Source: Lotus japonicus
Taxonomy: Eukaryota > Streptophyta > Magnoliopsida > Fabales > Fabaceae
Reading direction: 5' to 3'
NCBI RefSeq assembly: GCF_012489685.1
Contig: NC_080045.1
Location: forward strand, 191,001 to 255,000
Length of the DNA stretch: 64,000 nt
Positions 12,461 to 23,251 of the stretch are shown piece by piece. The position numbers were made by a program, and so were the translations under genes. How positions within the stretch are numbered: the first letter of the stretch is position 1; each line of letters opens with the position of its first letter. Below the pieces are notes generated by a model. It ran no database searches. It was not told where the DNA came from and was given only the letters and a program-made list of their open reading frames with translations.

Positions 12461-12835
12461 AAATGTTAGTGTGAAGAATTTTTAGCATGACATTGCATCA
12501 AAATTAAATTCAAAGTTTTCACAACTCAATCTAAAATAAGAAATTTGATTGCTTCCATTGAAATTCACTGCAAAGCTCTCGATTGTCTCTGAATATAATA
12601 CATTAAAGAAGAAAGAAAGAAACGGTTAAGTACCGGTTCAAACATAGCTTTGTAAGCAACCACCGCATCCTTATTTTTTTGCTTAATGAACACCTCTTCA
12701 AGTGTTTGGTTTATGTGAATCATATCTAGACATCAAATGTCACATTTTACCTGTTCACACCAGATTGAGCTGTTGAGAAGTTAGTTGAAAATTGGAATTG
12801 TATGAAATCTAACAGTGCGCCCCTAAACTTAAATA

Positions 12836-12990
12836 ATTTTATGTTTGATATTTATTTCACCTCCACTTTTAAAGTGAGATAGGAAGAGAAGAAAGAATTA
12901 GATATATAATAAGAAAAGAAAAATATAAAAAAAAAGTAAGTGAAAATGAAATGAAAGAAAAAAAAAGTATGTGAAAAATGGAACTTTGAT
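12836..12990. repeat. Divergent purine-rich repeat related to the MITE family
   Basis: The stretch TTTCACCTCCACTTTTAAAG followed by AGAAAAGAAAAA-type purine runs resembles the interior of MITE copies A and C-E, but its ends are too changed to place boundaries or a target duplication. Confidence 0.4.
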
Positions 12991-13173
12991 TTTTTTTTAG
13001 ATAAGCTAGGGGAAAAAATGGAACTTTGATAAACGTGATAAAAAAGAAAGAGATAAAAGCAAAAATTAGTGTTTATTAAGCAATAATGTTACTTATTGCA
13101 AGGTGAATGGTCAGAGTTCAAATTCTGGTGAAAGAACTAATTTACTAACAATTAACAACTATCATTGGCTTAT

Positions 13174-13352
13174 CAAAAAAAAACTTACACAATTCTTTTT
13201 GAGGTGGAAGATGTGAAATGAGGAGAGATATAAAGAAAAGAAAAAGTAAGAGAGAGAAAGTATGAGATATAATAAATAATAAGAGAAGAGAGATAGAAAT
13301 AAAAATATGTGGAAATAAAGTGTTTAAAAAATGAGGCGTGTATAAGTCATTG
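13174..13352. mobile_element. MITE copy C (9-bp TSD family)
   Basis: A 179-bp element flanked by TTGGCTTAT (13165-13173) and TTGGTTTAT (13353-13361). The interior GAGGTGGAAGATGTGAAATG and purine-rich body match copies A, D and E. The right target copy directly touches the Tourist-like element that begins at 13365. Confidence 0.85.
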
Positions 13353-13364
13353 TTGGTTTATTAA

Positions 13365-14164
13365 GGCTTTGTTTGGAACGGTGGATGGATAGAGGAAAGA
13401 AGGGTGAGGGAAGGAAAACATTATCGAAAATTGTGCACCTCTGTTTGCTTGCATTGTTATGGATGGAAAGACTGATTTTTGCGGGACCCACAACAAAAAA
13501 GCTTTCCTTCCAAATTGGAGAGAAAACGAATAATGTTACTTACACACCTCTCTTTGAGGTGGAAGAGGTGGAATGAGGAGAGAGATATGAAGAAAGAAAA
13601 AAGTAAGAGAAAGAAAGTATGAGATGTGAGAGGTGGTAAGAGGAGAGAGATAGAAACAAAAAGAAGTGGAAATGAAGTGTTTTAAAAATGAGGTGTGTAT
13701 ATATCATTACTGGAGAAAAAACTGCAGCTTACTAGTGCTTCAATTTGAAAAGACTAAATAACCATTTTTCTTACTTATTATTACAACTGTTTTTAATTTA
13801 ATTTGTAATTGGCGTAAAGTATTTAAATTTCTGAAACTTTCTACGTAAAGTTAAGAAAATTTTATTTCTTATATGGGTATAAATTATAATAATAATAAAA
13901 ATTAATGCATGGAACAATAAAATAGTATTTTAAAATAGATAATTTTTCACATTAGTTTTTTAATAATGATTATAATATAAAAGAGTTGAGGATGTTTATA
14001 TCATTTTATATATACACACTTTTCTTTCCACTCATTGTTTCTTTCCCTTTCTTTTCAACCAAACAACCTAAAAATCATCTCACTTTCCTTTCTCTTTCTT
14101 TCCTTTTCCTTTTCTTTCGTTTCTTTTCTTTCCTTCCCCTTTTCTTTCCGAACCAAACAGACCC
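13365..14164. mobile_element. Tourist-like (PIF/Harbinger) non-autonomous element with nested MITE
   Basis: The left end GGCTTTGTTTGGAACGG and the reverse complement of the right end GGGTCTGTTTGGTTCGG form imperfect terminal inverted repeats. Both sides carry the trinucleotide TAA (13362-13364 and 14165-14167), the target preference of PIF/Harbinger elements. The 800-bp unit contains MITE copy D at 13528-13713, which inserted later, leaving about 605 bp of original element. Purine runs at the left and pyrimidine runs at the right also pair as subterminal inverted repeats. No transposase is encoded. Confidence 0.75.
13528..13713. mobile_element. MITE copy D, nested in the Tourist-like element
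   Basis: A 186-bp element starting GAATAATGTTACTTACACAC, with the right inverted end GAGGTGTGTATATATCATTA. It is flanked by AGAGAAAAC (13519-13527) and AGAAAAAAC (13714-13722), a 9-bp duplication with one mismatch. Confidence 0.85.
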
Positions 14165-14303
14165 TAAGTGTGTAAATAACTAAATATATATTCATAAGAA
14201 AAGGCAAAGGATTTGTGTTGGAAATGTGATTTAAAGTGGAGTGGAGTATCGTGCAGCAAATGACAAAGGTATAGAAACGCCCGCCTTGGCCAGTGTGCAT
14301 GTG

Positions 14304-14327
14304 CCACGTACCCCACAGACCACCGAC
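14304..14327 (+). promoter_or_regulatory. Candidate ABRE-like and DRE/CRT motifs upstream of the dehydrin
   Basis: CCACGTAC (ACGT core) at 14304-14311 and ACCGAC (DRE/CRT core) at 14322-14327 sit together about 640 bp upstream of the dehydrin ATG. These are the binding motifs of bZIP ABF and AP2 DREB/CBF factors, which control stress-induced dehydrins in general. Function here is inferred from motif and position only. A MITE (14611-14795) now lies between them and the TATA box. Confidence 0.45.
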
Positions 14328-14610
14328 CTTACAAATTCAACTGATCGAGGTCGACAATTATGGGCCCACATTACACGCTAGCGTTGCTTGTGTTGCGTCC
14401 ATCACTATTCATTCATTCATTTGATTCCATTACTTTTGTTTTTGAATGAATGAATCCATCCTACATCTATGTACAGATTCCTCGCCTCTCTCGCACTTTG
14501 TCGGTTACAAACACTAGTCCTAATGTCATTGGATACGTTTTTATTTTCTTAATTAATTAATAATTAATTAATCGCTTTAGATTTGCGTCGACATGCCATG
14601 CCTTGCCAAT

Positions 14611-14795
14611 GGAAAATGTTATTTACACACCTCTTATAGAGGTGGAAGAGGTGGAATGAGGAGAGAGATAGAAAGAAAAGAAAAAGTAGGAGAGAGAAAA
14701 TATGAGATGTGATAGATGATAAGAGGAGAGAGATAGAAACAAAAATAGGTGGAAATGAAGTGTTTAAAAAATGAGGGGTGTATATATCATTGTTG
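14611..14795. mobile_element. MITE copy E in the dehydrin core promoter
   Basis: A 185-bp element flanked by a perfect 9-bp target duplication, CTTGCCAAT, at 14602-14610 and 14796-14804. The ends GGAAAATGTTATTTACACAC and (reverse complement) CAACAATGATATATACACCC are imperfect inverted repeats shared with copies A and D. The right target copy runs straight into the TATA-like box of the dehydrin gene. Confidence 0.92.
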
Positions 14796-14803
14796 CTTGC
14801 CAA

Positions 14804-14817
14804 TATATATAAATAAA
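14804..14817 (+). promoter_or_regulatory. Putative TATA box of the dehydrin gene
   Basis: The AT run TATATATAAATAAA lies about 135-150 bp upstream of the ATG, a suitable distance for a transcript start near 14840 and a 5' leader of about 110 bases. A CA-rich and TCTC-rich leader follows, as is common in plant 5' UTRs. Confidence 0.6.
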
Positions 14818-14951
14818 TCTCTCTCCCTCCTATCTTTGCATGCCAAATTAAACAATCATCATCATTCATCATAACCTCTCACACACACACTCATTCATAT
14901 GTTACTACTTGTCATCCCATCTTCTTCTAGTTTAATTATTTGTGATTGATC

Positions 14952-15777
14952 ATGGCTGAGGAGAACAAGAACGTCGTCGACACCCCCACCACCGATGAGA
15001 TTGAGATCAATGACCGTGGGGTTTTTGATTTTCTCGGAAAGAAAAAGGAACAAGATCATCAAAAACCTCAGGGGAAGGAGGAGGAGGAGGTGATCCTCAC
15101 TGAGTTTGACAACGTCAAGGTTTCCAATGAGGAGGAGAAGAAGAACCACAGCCTGTTGGGCAAATTTCACCAATCCAACAGTAGTTCCAGCTCTGTAAGT
15201 TTCTTCTTTTCTACACACGCTACTCTGTTTTTAATTAACTGATGGTCTGATCAGTACTTATAACTTAATCGATTGTACGTATTTGATTAAAAAATGCATT
15301 GAACGATGTTTACAGTCCATTGATGAAGAGGAGGAGGAGGTTGGAGAAGATGGAGAAAAAAAGAAGAAAAAGGAAAATAAGGGATTGAAGGAGAAGATTC
15401 AGGAAAAGATCGGAGGTGAGAAGAAGCATGACGACGTGGACACCTCGGTTCCTGTTGAGAAAGTGGAGGTTCATCATCCAGCTGTAGCAGTAACACACCA
15501 TGAGGCTGAGTCGACGGAGGAAAAGAAAGGCTTCCTTGACAAAATTAAGGAGAAGCTGCCAGGTCAGCACAAGAAGACAGATCAACAGGGTGATCAGGTA
15601 CCCCTATCATCATCATCATCAGGGGCAGGGCATGAAACTGAAACTGCTACTGAAGCTGAAGGAGAAGCCAAGGAGAATAAGAAGGGTCTTCTTGACAAGA
15701 TCAAGGAAAAACTTCCTGGTTATCACTCAAAGCCAACTGAAGACAAGGAAAAGGAAACCCCGGGTACTGCTCATTGA
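14952..15777 (+). CDS. Acidic dehydrin, FSK3 type (COR47/ERD10/ERD14-like)
   Basis: Two exons, 14952-15194 and 15316-15777, with a 121-bp phase-0 GT-AG intron, encode 234 residues. Exon 1 begins MAEENKNVVDT and contains an F-segment (DRGVFDFLGKKKE) and the S-segment start HSLLGKFHQSNSSSSS; the intron falls inside the serine tract, with SIDEEEEE opening exon 2. Three K-segments follow: KGLKEKIQEKIGG, KKGFLDKIKEKLPG and KKGLLDKIKEKLPG. No Y-segment is present. The protein is Lys/Glu-rich and lacks membrane segments. SKn dehydrins are intrinsically disordered cytosolic or nuclear proteins that protect membranes and enzymes during cold and dehydration. The serine tract is the usual casein kinase 2 target in this class. 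The start is chosen at the ATG of context ATCATGGC. The ORF appears fully intact. Confidence 0.97.
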
Positions 15778-18504
15778 CGATGATCAGATCACCAGTCTCT
15801 GTTTTGTTTTGTAAGGATCGGAGGATTTGTCTTGCTTTAATTTTGTTTGTTTGATTTTATCATGGCCTTAATTATGGTATTGTTGGTGTTTCTAGACATG
15901 TACTACTTCATGTATATGTATATATGGAGTGTACTGTCTATATTTATTTCCTTTCATTTTTAGCAAAAATGGAAATGAAAATATGTATTATTGAAAGCAA
16001 ACACTACTACAGATTTGACCTTTTGCCACGCCCCAATTGTCACGGTTGTAGGCGGAACCGTGACAAAAGGTCAATTATCACGGTTATAAACGGAACCGTG
16101 ACAAAAGGAAATAATATTTTATTATTATTTTTTTGGAACCGTGACAACAGAAGTTTTTTTTAAACACAGACAAAATCTGGCTCTTATTTTTCCCTCCCCT
16201 CCAATTTTTCCTGAGAAAAACCCTACCACTGCACCCTAACCTCTTCTCGCGCGCTCTCAATCGGTCTCTCTCCAATATGTGCCTTCTCAATCGGTCTCTC
16301 TCTCCTGCTCCCTCTCATTCGCCGTTCGCCGTTCTCCGTCACGCCGTTCGCCGTTCGCGCCGTTCTCTGTCACGCGCACTTCTCTTTCTCGAGCACCATT
16401 GCAAAGCCCAGGTACCTTTCTCTCTAATATTCATCTCTGCTACTCCCTAATTAGTGCTTGCTGCTGTAATATTCATCTCTGCTTCCCCCGTAAACCAACT
16501 CAAATAGTTCATCTGTAACTAAGTTTCACTTAGGGTTTTTCTTGGTCCTGCATTACCTCTAGTTATTTGGGGCTTCTTTTAAACTGTCCCTCATGTGGCC
16601 AAAAATCTGGGACTGTTTGAAATCTGTGTGATCTTGTTGTTGTTGTTGTTGTTCTCGTACTGGTAGTTGCAGACTTTTGTGTGATTGAGAAAGTTTTTTG
16701 CTGCTGTGCCCTGCTCAAATTGGTACGGGTTTGGAAGTGATTTGGCCAGACAATGTGACCATATTGCTATGAGATTGTGCTTTTCATCAAACAGAATTTT
16801 TACCTAGTTTGTCTCCTTCTGTTTCTTTCTTTTATCTTTGTACAGATGTGTTCTGTTTTTGGACCCTGGCTGATGTGTTCTGCTATTTTACGGATCTGCA
16901 CTGTTTCTGTTTTTGCTCCCTGGCATTTCGTGCTTCTGTTTCATTTAGTGGAGGCTTCTCCCTGTGCTTTTGGTGATTATTCTCAGCTCAAGTGACTGGC
17001 GGTTGTGAATCTAGAGGGAACTTGATGTTATTTTGGTGTTCTTGCCTGTTGCTGGAAGCTTGCTCTAACTCCTGTCTTTCTTTTCAGCTCTCTGCTCTTT
17101 TGTGTTGTGGTAGCCTTAGTTTCTTTTCAAGTAGCCTAGTTTCTTTTATTGTTCTTTGTTTTCTTGTTAGTTGGTAGCCGGAACTTTCTTGCCTTCTGCT
17201 TCGTTTGTATATTTCTTCTATTGTTAATATATTCAGCTTTCTAAAAAAATCTTTGTACAGATGTTGGTGTATTGGTCCTGGGAGTACACCTAGTACTCTC
17301 ACATTAATATATATCTTATTTTGGTGAGTATCATTTGAATTGTGCCCTTTTAAGACTGAAAGATAAAATTGATTGTTCCAACTGCAAAATCACAGAAAAG
17401 AAATTGGGTTAGAGATCAAGGGGGAAGAAACATTCAATTGTAATATCTAAAATCATTCCAAGTTATTTCAAATCCTGGGCTTATTTAGTTAGTGTTTAAA
17501 ATTTGATCTTTATTTCAATCAGGGAGTTGTATATCTAGGATCTATATAGTATTGAATTGGGAGGATTAAAAATAGTTGCTTGTAACTACCCGTTATCTGC
17601 TTTTCAAGAAAAACAGAGATGAGCTAGGTGCTAAAGTACAGGAGCTCAAGGAACAAGTTCTTGGTTCAGAAGATAAATAATTTTACTGAAAGTATGAGTT
17701 TTTATTTTTCGGCTGTGCTTACAGTATGATTGTACAGTTATGTCTCTTCTAGTTGAGTGAATTTGTTGATTTTCTTCTCCATCCCTCATACCGCCTCTTT
17801 GCTACACAGGCAAGTACTGTAGATTTTGTTTTGGTTGATAAGTAGAATAGTGTCAGCATCTGTATTCCATTATTCAAAGTGTTGCTAGTGCTTAATCTGT
17901 TTGTGCAAAAAAAAACTCCTAAGTCTCAACTCCTTTATTCCGAGATTGGAATTGCAACTAAGGTTGCTATTTGAAGCTTTATATTTGAGCACCTGAATGG
18001 ACAAAAACTGTTCCAGTTTTCATCATATATTATATATCTCAGTTTTGTAGAAAAGGGCAGATTCACTGAGAAATCAATGATGCATGTGGTTCTAGTCTTT
18101 TGGTTTGTGGAGATGAACTTGAGAGAGAGTTAAAGAGTGAGAAGCATGCATCCCTTCTTTGATTTGTGTTTTTATTTAATTAGAATTTCCTCTAATATGA
18201 GTTTGTTAGGATCTCAGGAATCAGTTCAGTTCGCATGCTTTCTCTTTTGATTTTTGTTCTCTAGCATCTTATTGTGACCTAATTTGATTTCGTTCTTGAT
18301 GCTTCCATTTAGCATGATAATTGATAAGTATTTTATCTTGGTTTTTAGACATTTAGTTCACATGATTTAAAGGACTTAATGCAGAAAAAGACTAATAAAC
18401 ATGGCTACATGATTTTAACTGCCCCTCATACTATCTCAGGAAAATTAAGTGCTGATGGTGTGGTTAAATTTAATTTGGAGGTTTTGGGTATTAGGTGGTG
18501 GGTT

Positions 18505-18610
18505 TAAATTGGCTTAGTTTTAGCTGTTTGTTTTCTCTGCAATTATATTTTGATCACCCTTTAGATTAAATTGGCTTAGTTTTAGCTGTTTGTTTTCTCT
18601 GCAATTATAT
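18505..18610. repeat. 61-bp period tandem duplication inside the CACTA element
   Basis: The word TAAATTGGCTTAGTTTTAGC and the following bases through CTGCAATTATAT occur twice, starting near 18505 and 18566. Confidence 0.85.
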
Positions 18611-18649
18611 CATGAGTTTTTCATTCAATTTGTTAGTGCAATGATGATC

Positions 18650-19065
18650 TACCGTGCTAATTGCAATGACAAGAGGATTACATGGTCCAAAGCCAAATGG
18701 AATACTATAAAGGTATACATATTTACATAGCTGAAAACAATTAGATCTAGCTACCAAATCACTGATATATATTATATTTGTTTTTTATAGTGCCCTGCCC
18801 AAACAAATTATATAGATTGCGGGTACTATGTACTAAGCTTTCTAAAGGAGATAATTGCGCACAAAAAATCTACAATTCCACAAGCGGTATGGAACTTTGA
18901 CTAAATTCTTAATTTTTCCTACTTTTAAGTGTGACTCTAAATTTTGTTACTTTTACCATCATTTTGCAGTACTTCTCTGATTGTCAATTTGGCTTCTACG
19001 ATGAGGATCAACTAAATGAAATTAAAGAAGAGTGGGCTACTTATGTGTTAAAGAATTTTGCCTAG
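18650..19065 (+). pseudogene. C-terminal half of a Ulp1-type (C48) SUMO protease, CACTA-borne
   Basis: Three blocks join in frame with GT-AG introns: about 18650-18712, 18791-18886 and 18970-19065 (stop TAG). The second exon encodes CPAQTNYIDCGYYVLSFLKE, which has the Gln and the Cys of the Ulp1 catalytic site (QxxxxDCG). The third begins YFSDCQFGFYDEDQ and ends in a conserved-looking WATYVLKNFA tail. The upstream half of the domain, which would supply the catalytic His and Asp, was not found, so the product cannot be a full protease. Ulp1-like domains are commonly associated with plant CACTA and Mutator elements. It could still be transcribed from the element. Confidence 0.75.
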
Positions 19066-19429
19066 TGTGAGCTATTTGGTTTAATTCTTTGTGAGAGTAT
19101 GGGCTACTTATGGTATGGAACTGCACTGCATGTTATTTTAGAGTATTTGGTTCAAGCAATGTACTGTACTGGCTAGTGTTGGCTATTTGGTTTAATTTCT
19201 TGTGAGAGTATGTTCTCAACAACAATTAGTATTGTTTTGGACAAATTAGTGTAAATGTATTGTTTTCTTATTCAAGGTTGGAATATTTGAGTAATTTGGC
19301 TAGAATATGTGAATGTTGGTGATTTTATGCAATTTATTTTTCAATATAAACGTACTAAAATTTATGCACACACCAGGTAAAAAAAAAATCAAAAATTCTG
19401 TAGCAATTTCACAGACCAGGTGTATGACC

Positions 19430-19790
19430 TATTGTCACGGTTACAACCGTGGCAATAGAGGTCACCTATTGCCACGGTTACTTACTCAACCGTGGCAATA
19501 GAGGGAACCTATTGTCACGGTTACTCTTTACAAACCGTGATAACAGGCTAATCAATTGTCACGGTTAAATAGGTAACCGTGACAATATGTGGCCTCTATT
19601 GTCACGGTTAAATAGGTAACCGTGACAATATGTTGCCTCTATTGCCACGGTTACGTTTTGCAAACCGTGATAACAGCCATATGAATTGTCACGGTTCCGC
19701 CTTTAACCGTGACAATTGAGCAATTGTCACGCCTTCTATTGTCACGGTTAAACCGTGACGAATGAGCGGTTTTAACCGTGACGAAAAGTC
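19430..19790. repeat. Right subterminal inverted repeat array of the CACTA element
   Basis: At least six hairpin-forming pairs of TTGTCACGGTT or TTGCCACGGTT with AACCGTGACAA or AACCGTGGCAA are spaced every 25-60 bp. The left end (16020-16150) has a shorter matching array. Such arrays are the transposase-binding repeats of CACTA elements (family knowledge). Confidence 0.9.
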
Positions 19791-19808
19791 TTTTCTGTAG
19801 TAGTGAAA

Positions 19809-20382
19809 TGAATGGAATTCTATGGGTTTTTTTTTTATTTGTCCCGTAGATTGAGCGCTGCCTAGCTACAATCTCTAAATAGATGTCATGTATTTATAAT
19901 GAGAGATTGTGTATTTGTAACTTCTAGTACTAATATCTTATAATCAATTGATTAATGGTCCCTTGCCAATGAGAAATCCTTCTTATTGATGACATTCTCG
20001 TTTAGGCTAAGGTTGGGGTCCGCAGGAAATAAGTGATGATGGTGTGCCCTACTTCATGATGAATGTTGATCGACCTGATATGTGCGGAGTGTGGATGATG
20101 ATGAGTCAACAAAATTTAATTTAGATATGCACTAAAGCTTTTCTTTCCTGGTGGAGCCATTGATTTGAAGCACAGAGTGTTATGTTGCACGCAATCAGCC
20201 GCCTGTGGCATGGCAGATTTCACTCTGAATCACTCTGGCCTAATTTTGATTTTGAGGATGGAGTTGGCCTCGTCATTATATCGCATACTCATTTTGCGTT
20301 CTCATTCTTCCTTTTCTTTTTGGTCTACTTAAAAATGTCCTGATTAGTGGCATAGGATGCTATGTAGTGAGTTTCGATGATA
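19809..20382. other. Intergenic, nothing recognised
   Basis: Unique-looking sequence of moderate AT content. No ORF, RNA gene or repeat is supported. Confidence 0.5.
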
Positions 20383-20810
20383 AGTTTTTTTATTATTATT
20401 ATAAATAGGGGCAAAGCCCAAACAACAAGGACGGAACTAATATTGGACAATCCGGGGAAAAGCAACCCCAATTACATTATTATCTCTTAGAAGAGGGAGA
20501 AGAGAATGAGGAACATGAGCAGAATCAAATTCTTCTTCCTAAGAAGTATGCCCCCGACGAGCCAAGTGGTCGGCGCAGCGATTAACTTCTCTAAAAATCA
20601 CTTGAAGGAAACATTACAGTTCAGAGAAGCTAGGTATTTGATATCCTTCACTAGGTCCGCGCAAAGATGAGCATTAGGATATTTAATTGTGATTAGATCA
20701 TGGGTTGTTTTAGAATCCATTTCCATGATTAAAGTTATAGGAGCCAAGGATGTGGTGTTAAGTTTTGAATGTTGTATTTTAATCTCTACACATGTCTCAC
20801 ATGACACCAT
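20383..20810 (-). mobile_element. 5'-truncated L1-type LINE, 3' end with RNase H remnant
   Basis: On the minus strand the open stretch 20598-20810 includes MEMDSKTTHDLITIKYPNAH. After a stop at about 20595 it continues as REVNRCADHLARRG, the conserved C-terminus of plant LINE-encoded RNase H. The 3' end reads GGGCTTTGCCCCTATTTATA followed by an ATAATAATAAAAAAA tail (plus-strand 20383-20410), typical of L1 3' tails. A target duplication was not identified. Confidence 0.75.
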
Positions 20811-20859
20811 CTAGTGACATGGACATAAATGTGAAGTCTCATAATCTCTGTTTAGGTAA

Positions 20860-21986
20860 TGTAAAATTTTCTGGAAGAAGATAAAAGAGAACAAAACCAG
20901 AAGTGTGCTAGGGTTCACATTATGAATGATTATTAGTTGATTAAAACATTAAATACTCATTCATATCATAGTAATAAATATATCTATAATCCTAATAAAA
21001 TATGAAAACAAAATCGTCTAGAAAATAATCTAAATTACCTTAAATAAGATAAAAGACTTTAAGATATGATAAATATATTATAAGATATATTTTTAATATT
21101 CTAACACTTTCCCTCAAGTTAGGCCAAACTAATTTAGCTTTCAGATTGTTGCAAATAAACCCTTTAGAACAAAGGAAACTACTGAGAGTGTACCACCATT
21201 GGTATTGCCATTGCCATTGTCACAGAGGAGCAGAGAAAATAAGAGATAGCATTGTCATTGCCAAAGAGAAGAAGAAAATATAACAGAGGGAGAGGTATGA
21301 GAGCTTGTCCTCGTCAAAAACCTTTGGGGTACGATCTCCGTGAGGTGGTTGTTAGAGAAAAGATGCAGCCTCGTGTCGCTGGAGGAAGGGAGAAGGAGAT
21401 GACACGTGTGATTAACGCGAAAAGAGGACAACAGTTGTTGGCGACCCAACTTGCTTTGCCTAGGCCAATACTCAAGTGGAACATCATCAATTATTATACT
21501 TATACTCTTTTGTCAAGGTGTACTAAAGCAAAACATCATCTATTGTTAGACTTATGCTCTTTTTTTCTAAGTCTCACTGGCTTGGAACGACGACGCGTGG
21601 TGGCAAGTTGCAACGCGTAGGGTTACGTTCAATGGTGGTTGCTTCTACTGATTGCTTCTAGTGAATAAATAAAAAACATAATGAAGTTTCAAATTTTGAG
21701 AAACCCAACAACAAAATAGTGTTCGAACATGCTCTTGATACAATGTAAAGAGAAATAATGTAAAGAAAATAGGAGGACGGGAGAAGAGGAAACCAAATTG
21801 TGTTAGAGTTTACATAGTGAATGACTAGTTGAATACTCACTCATATTTACAGTAATGGATAGACTCCTTGTCTTAATGAAATAAGGAAACAATGATTCAA
21901 ATCAATTTAAAAAAAATTCCAAATGACTTAAAATAAAATAAACTACTATAAGATAAGATAAAAGTTTATTTTTTCATATTCTTACA
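20860..21986 (-). mobile_element. Short degenerate Copia-like LTR element
   Basis: Two similar blocks of about 245 bp (20860-21106 and 21744-21986) share words including AATGATTATTAG/AATGACTAGTTG, TACTCATTCATAT and ATAAGATAAAAG. Beside the left block the minus strand reads CTTGAGGGAAAG and then TGTTAGAATATT, a classical polypurine tract and LTR start. Beside the right block it reads TTGTATCAAGAGCATG, close to the initiator-Met primer site TGGTATCAGAGC. The internal part is only about 640 bp, so this is a deletion derivative or TRIM/LARD-like element. LTR divergence is high and no target duplication was confirmed. Confidence 0.55.
21252..21620 (+). other. Open stretch inside the short LTR element, function unknown
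   Basis: A 122-codon open frame rich in Arg and Lys has no recognised domain and lies within the interior of the short LTR element. It is probably non-coding leader or gag remnant. Confidence 0.2.
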
Positions 21987-22421
21987 CACTACCATACATT
22001 TTATCCTATTAATTTCATCTTATGTTGATCCTAACTTGTGAAACTGTGAAAGGTTTCCAACAATGTGAAAGGTTTCCAACAATATGATCTAAACCCTAAA
22101 TGTTTTAGCTTTTTTTTCCTACTAGGTTCTAAAGCCCGACCTTCTTCTCCTAGCAATCACATACCACATGAAATTTAATAATTTCAAACTAAGGTTGACC
22201 CGTGTTTGATAACTTGGGATCCATTTCTCGTGTTTGTCAAAGCGCAAGTTTGATCGGTCTACCCTAAGTTTGATCGAGTACATTGATTGGGTTGATGGTG
22301 TGATGTCGATTCATTTACATAAATGATATGAAATGACAATTGAACCGATCATGGGTCAATTTTCCGGTCCAACTGATTGAACCGACAGACCGGTCTGGTT
22401 TTAGAACACTATAGTATAAAA

Positions 22422-22450
22422 CTAGTTGAATAACCCGTGCAAGGCACGGG
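22422..22450 (-). mobile_element. Helitron 3' terminus (minus strand), element extends rightwards
   Basis: Read on the minus strand: hairpin CCCGTGC-CTT-GCACGGG, eight bases, then CTAG followed by T. This is the canonical Helitron 3' end. The 5' TC end was not located; the element must lie to the right, so it probably contains the L1 insertion at 23252-24920. Confidence 0.75.
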
Positions 22451-22559
22451 TGACCGTTATTATATAATATCTTAAATTTATGTTTGTAATTTTTTATAAT
22501 TTTTTTGTTTGTTCGTTTAAAAAAAAATCTTTTTATAATTATTCATTGCACAAATATAT

Positions 22560-22690
22560 AAATGTTTGTTAATTTTTTTTTAAATTATTCTCGCAATTCC
22601 TGCCCGGGTGTGATGAAGGTCAAAGGTCTACCTAAGACAGCGACTCCTCGAAATTGAACTCTCGACCTAAAGATTCAAACAATCACTTGT
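22560..22690 (-). repeat. Possible SINE-like fragment
   Basis: The minus strand carries GGTCGAGAGTTCAATTTCGA, which resembles a tRNA B box (GGTTCGAxxCC) embedded in a short moderately GC-rich island. No clear A box or tail is seen. Confidence 0.25.
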
Positions 22691-23251
22691 TAAAAAAAAT
22701 ATTTAAAGTTGATTTTTTATGGATTTTATATATTAATATTTCCTAGAAAATAAGATACTAATGTTAATCTCGAAAAATCTTTTGGATGATTATTTTATAT
22801 AAGATATTTACGTTTATCACTATCACCACTACCGTGCCGTACTACCGCCCTTCACCGTAGAATATGCCATCCAAATTATAAGGTACATAATTTTGAATTT
22901 TAAACATGATAATAATAATAATTGTTTGAAGTAATAATACTAATAATGATTAATAATAATAATAATTATAATTGAAATTTTAATGAGACAAATAAATCAT
23001 ACACAATGAATTTAATATTTCCATTAATATATTTAAAATTGAAATTTTATTATGTATAGGAAAAATCTGTAGATGAAGTCATTTTTTAATAGAGAGAAAC
23101 TAAATCAACATGGTGGTGACACATGATATGGGATAGAGGAAGAATAATTCTCTTTTTATGTATAGCATTAAATTTCCAAATAAGTATTGATTATTTTTTG
23201 TTTGAATTCTCTAAAAAAAAATTGTTTGAAGTTGTTGAACCTTATTTTGAT

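Larger units (their letters stand above)
16002..19805 (+). mobile_element. CACTA (En/Spm) DNA transposon carrying a Ulp1-like gene fragment
   Basis: The left end CACTACTACAGATTTGACC and the reverse complement of the right end CACTACTACAGAAAAGAC share the first 12 bases, and both are flanked by AAA (15999-16001 and 19806-19808), the 3-bp duplication typical of CACTA elements. Subterminal arrays of TTGTCACGGTT/AACCGTGACAA occupy 16020-16150 and 19430-19790. The interior has no recognisable TnpD/TnpA-type transposase, so the 3.8-kb copy is probably non-autonomous. Promoter-like pyrimidine-rich sequence and intron-like DNA (16.2-18.6 kb) precede three spliced exons of a C48 protease fragment. Confidence 0.93.

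Noticed and set aside
14055..14300. Lys/Glu-rich ORF in the Tourist-like element
   Set aside because: It is a translation of the terminal purine/pyrimidine runs and not conserved protein.
15287..15814. Alternate-frame ORFs over the dehydrin exon 2
   Set aside because: They are low-complexity translations of the same Lys/Glu-rich codons in wrong frames.
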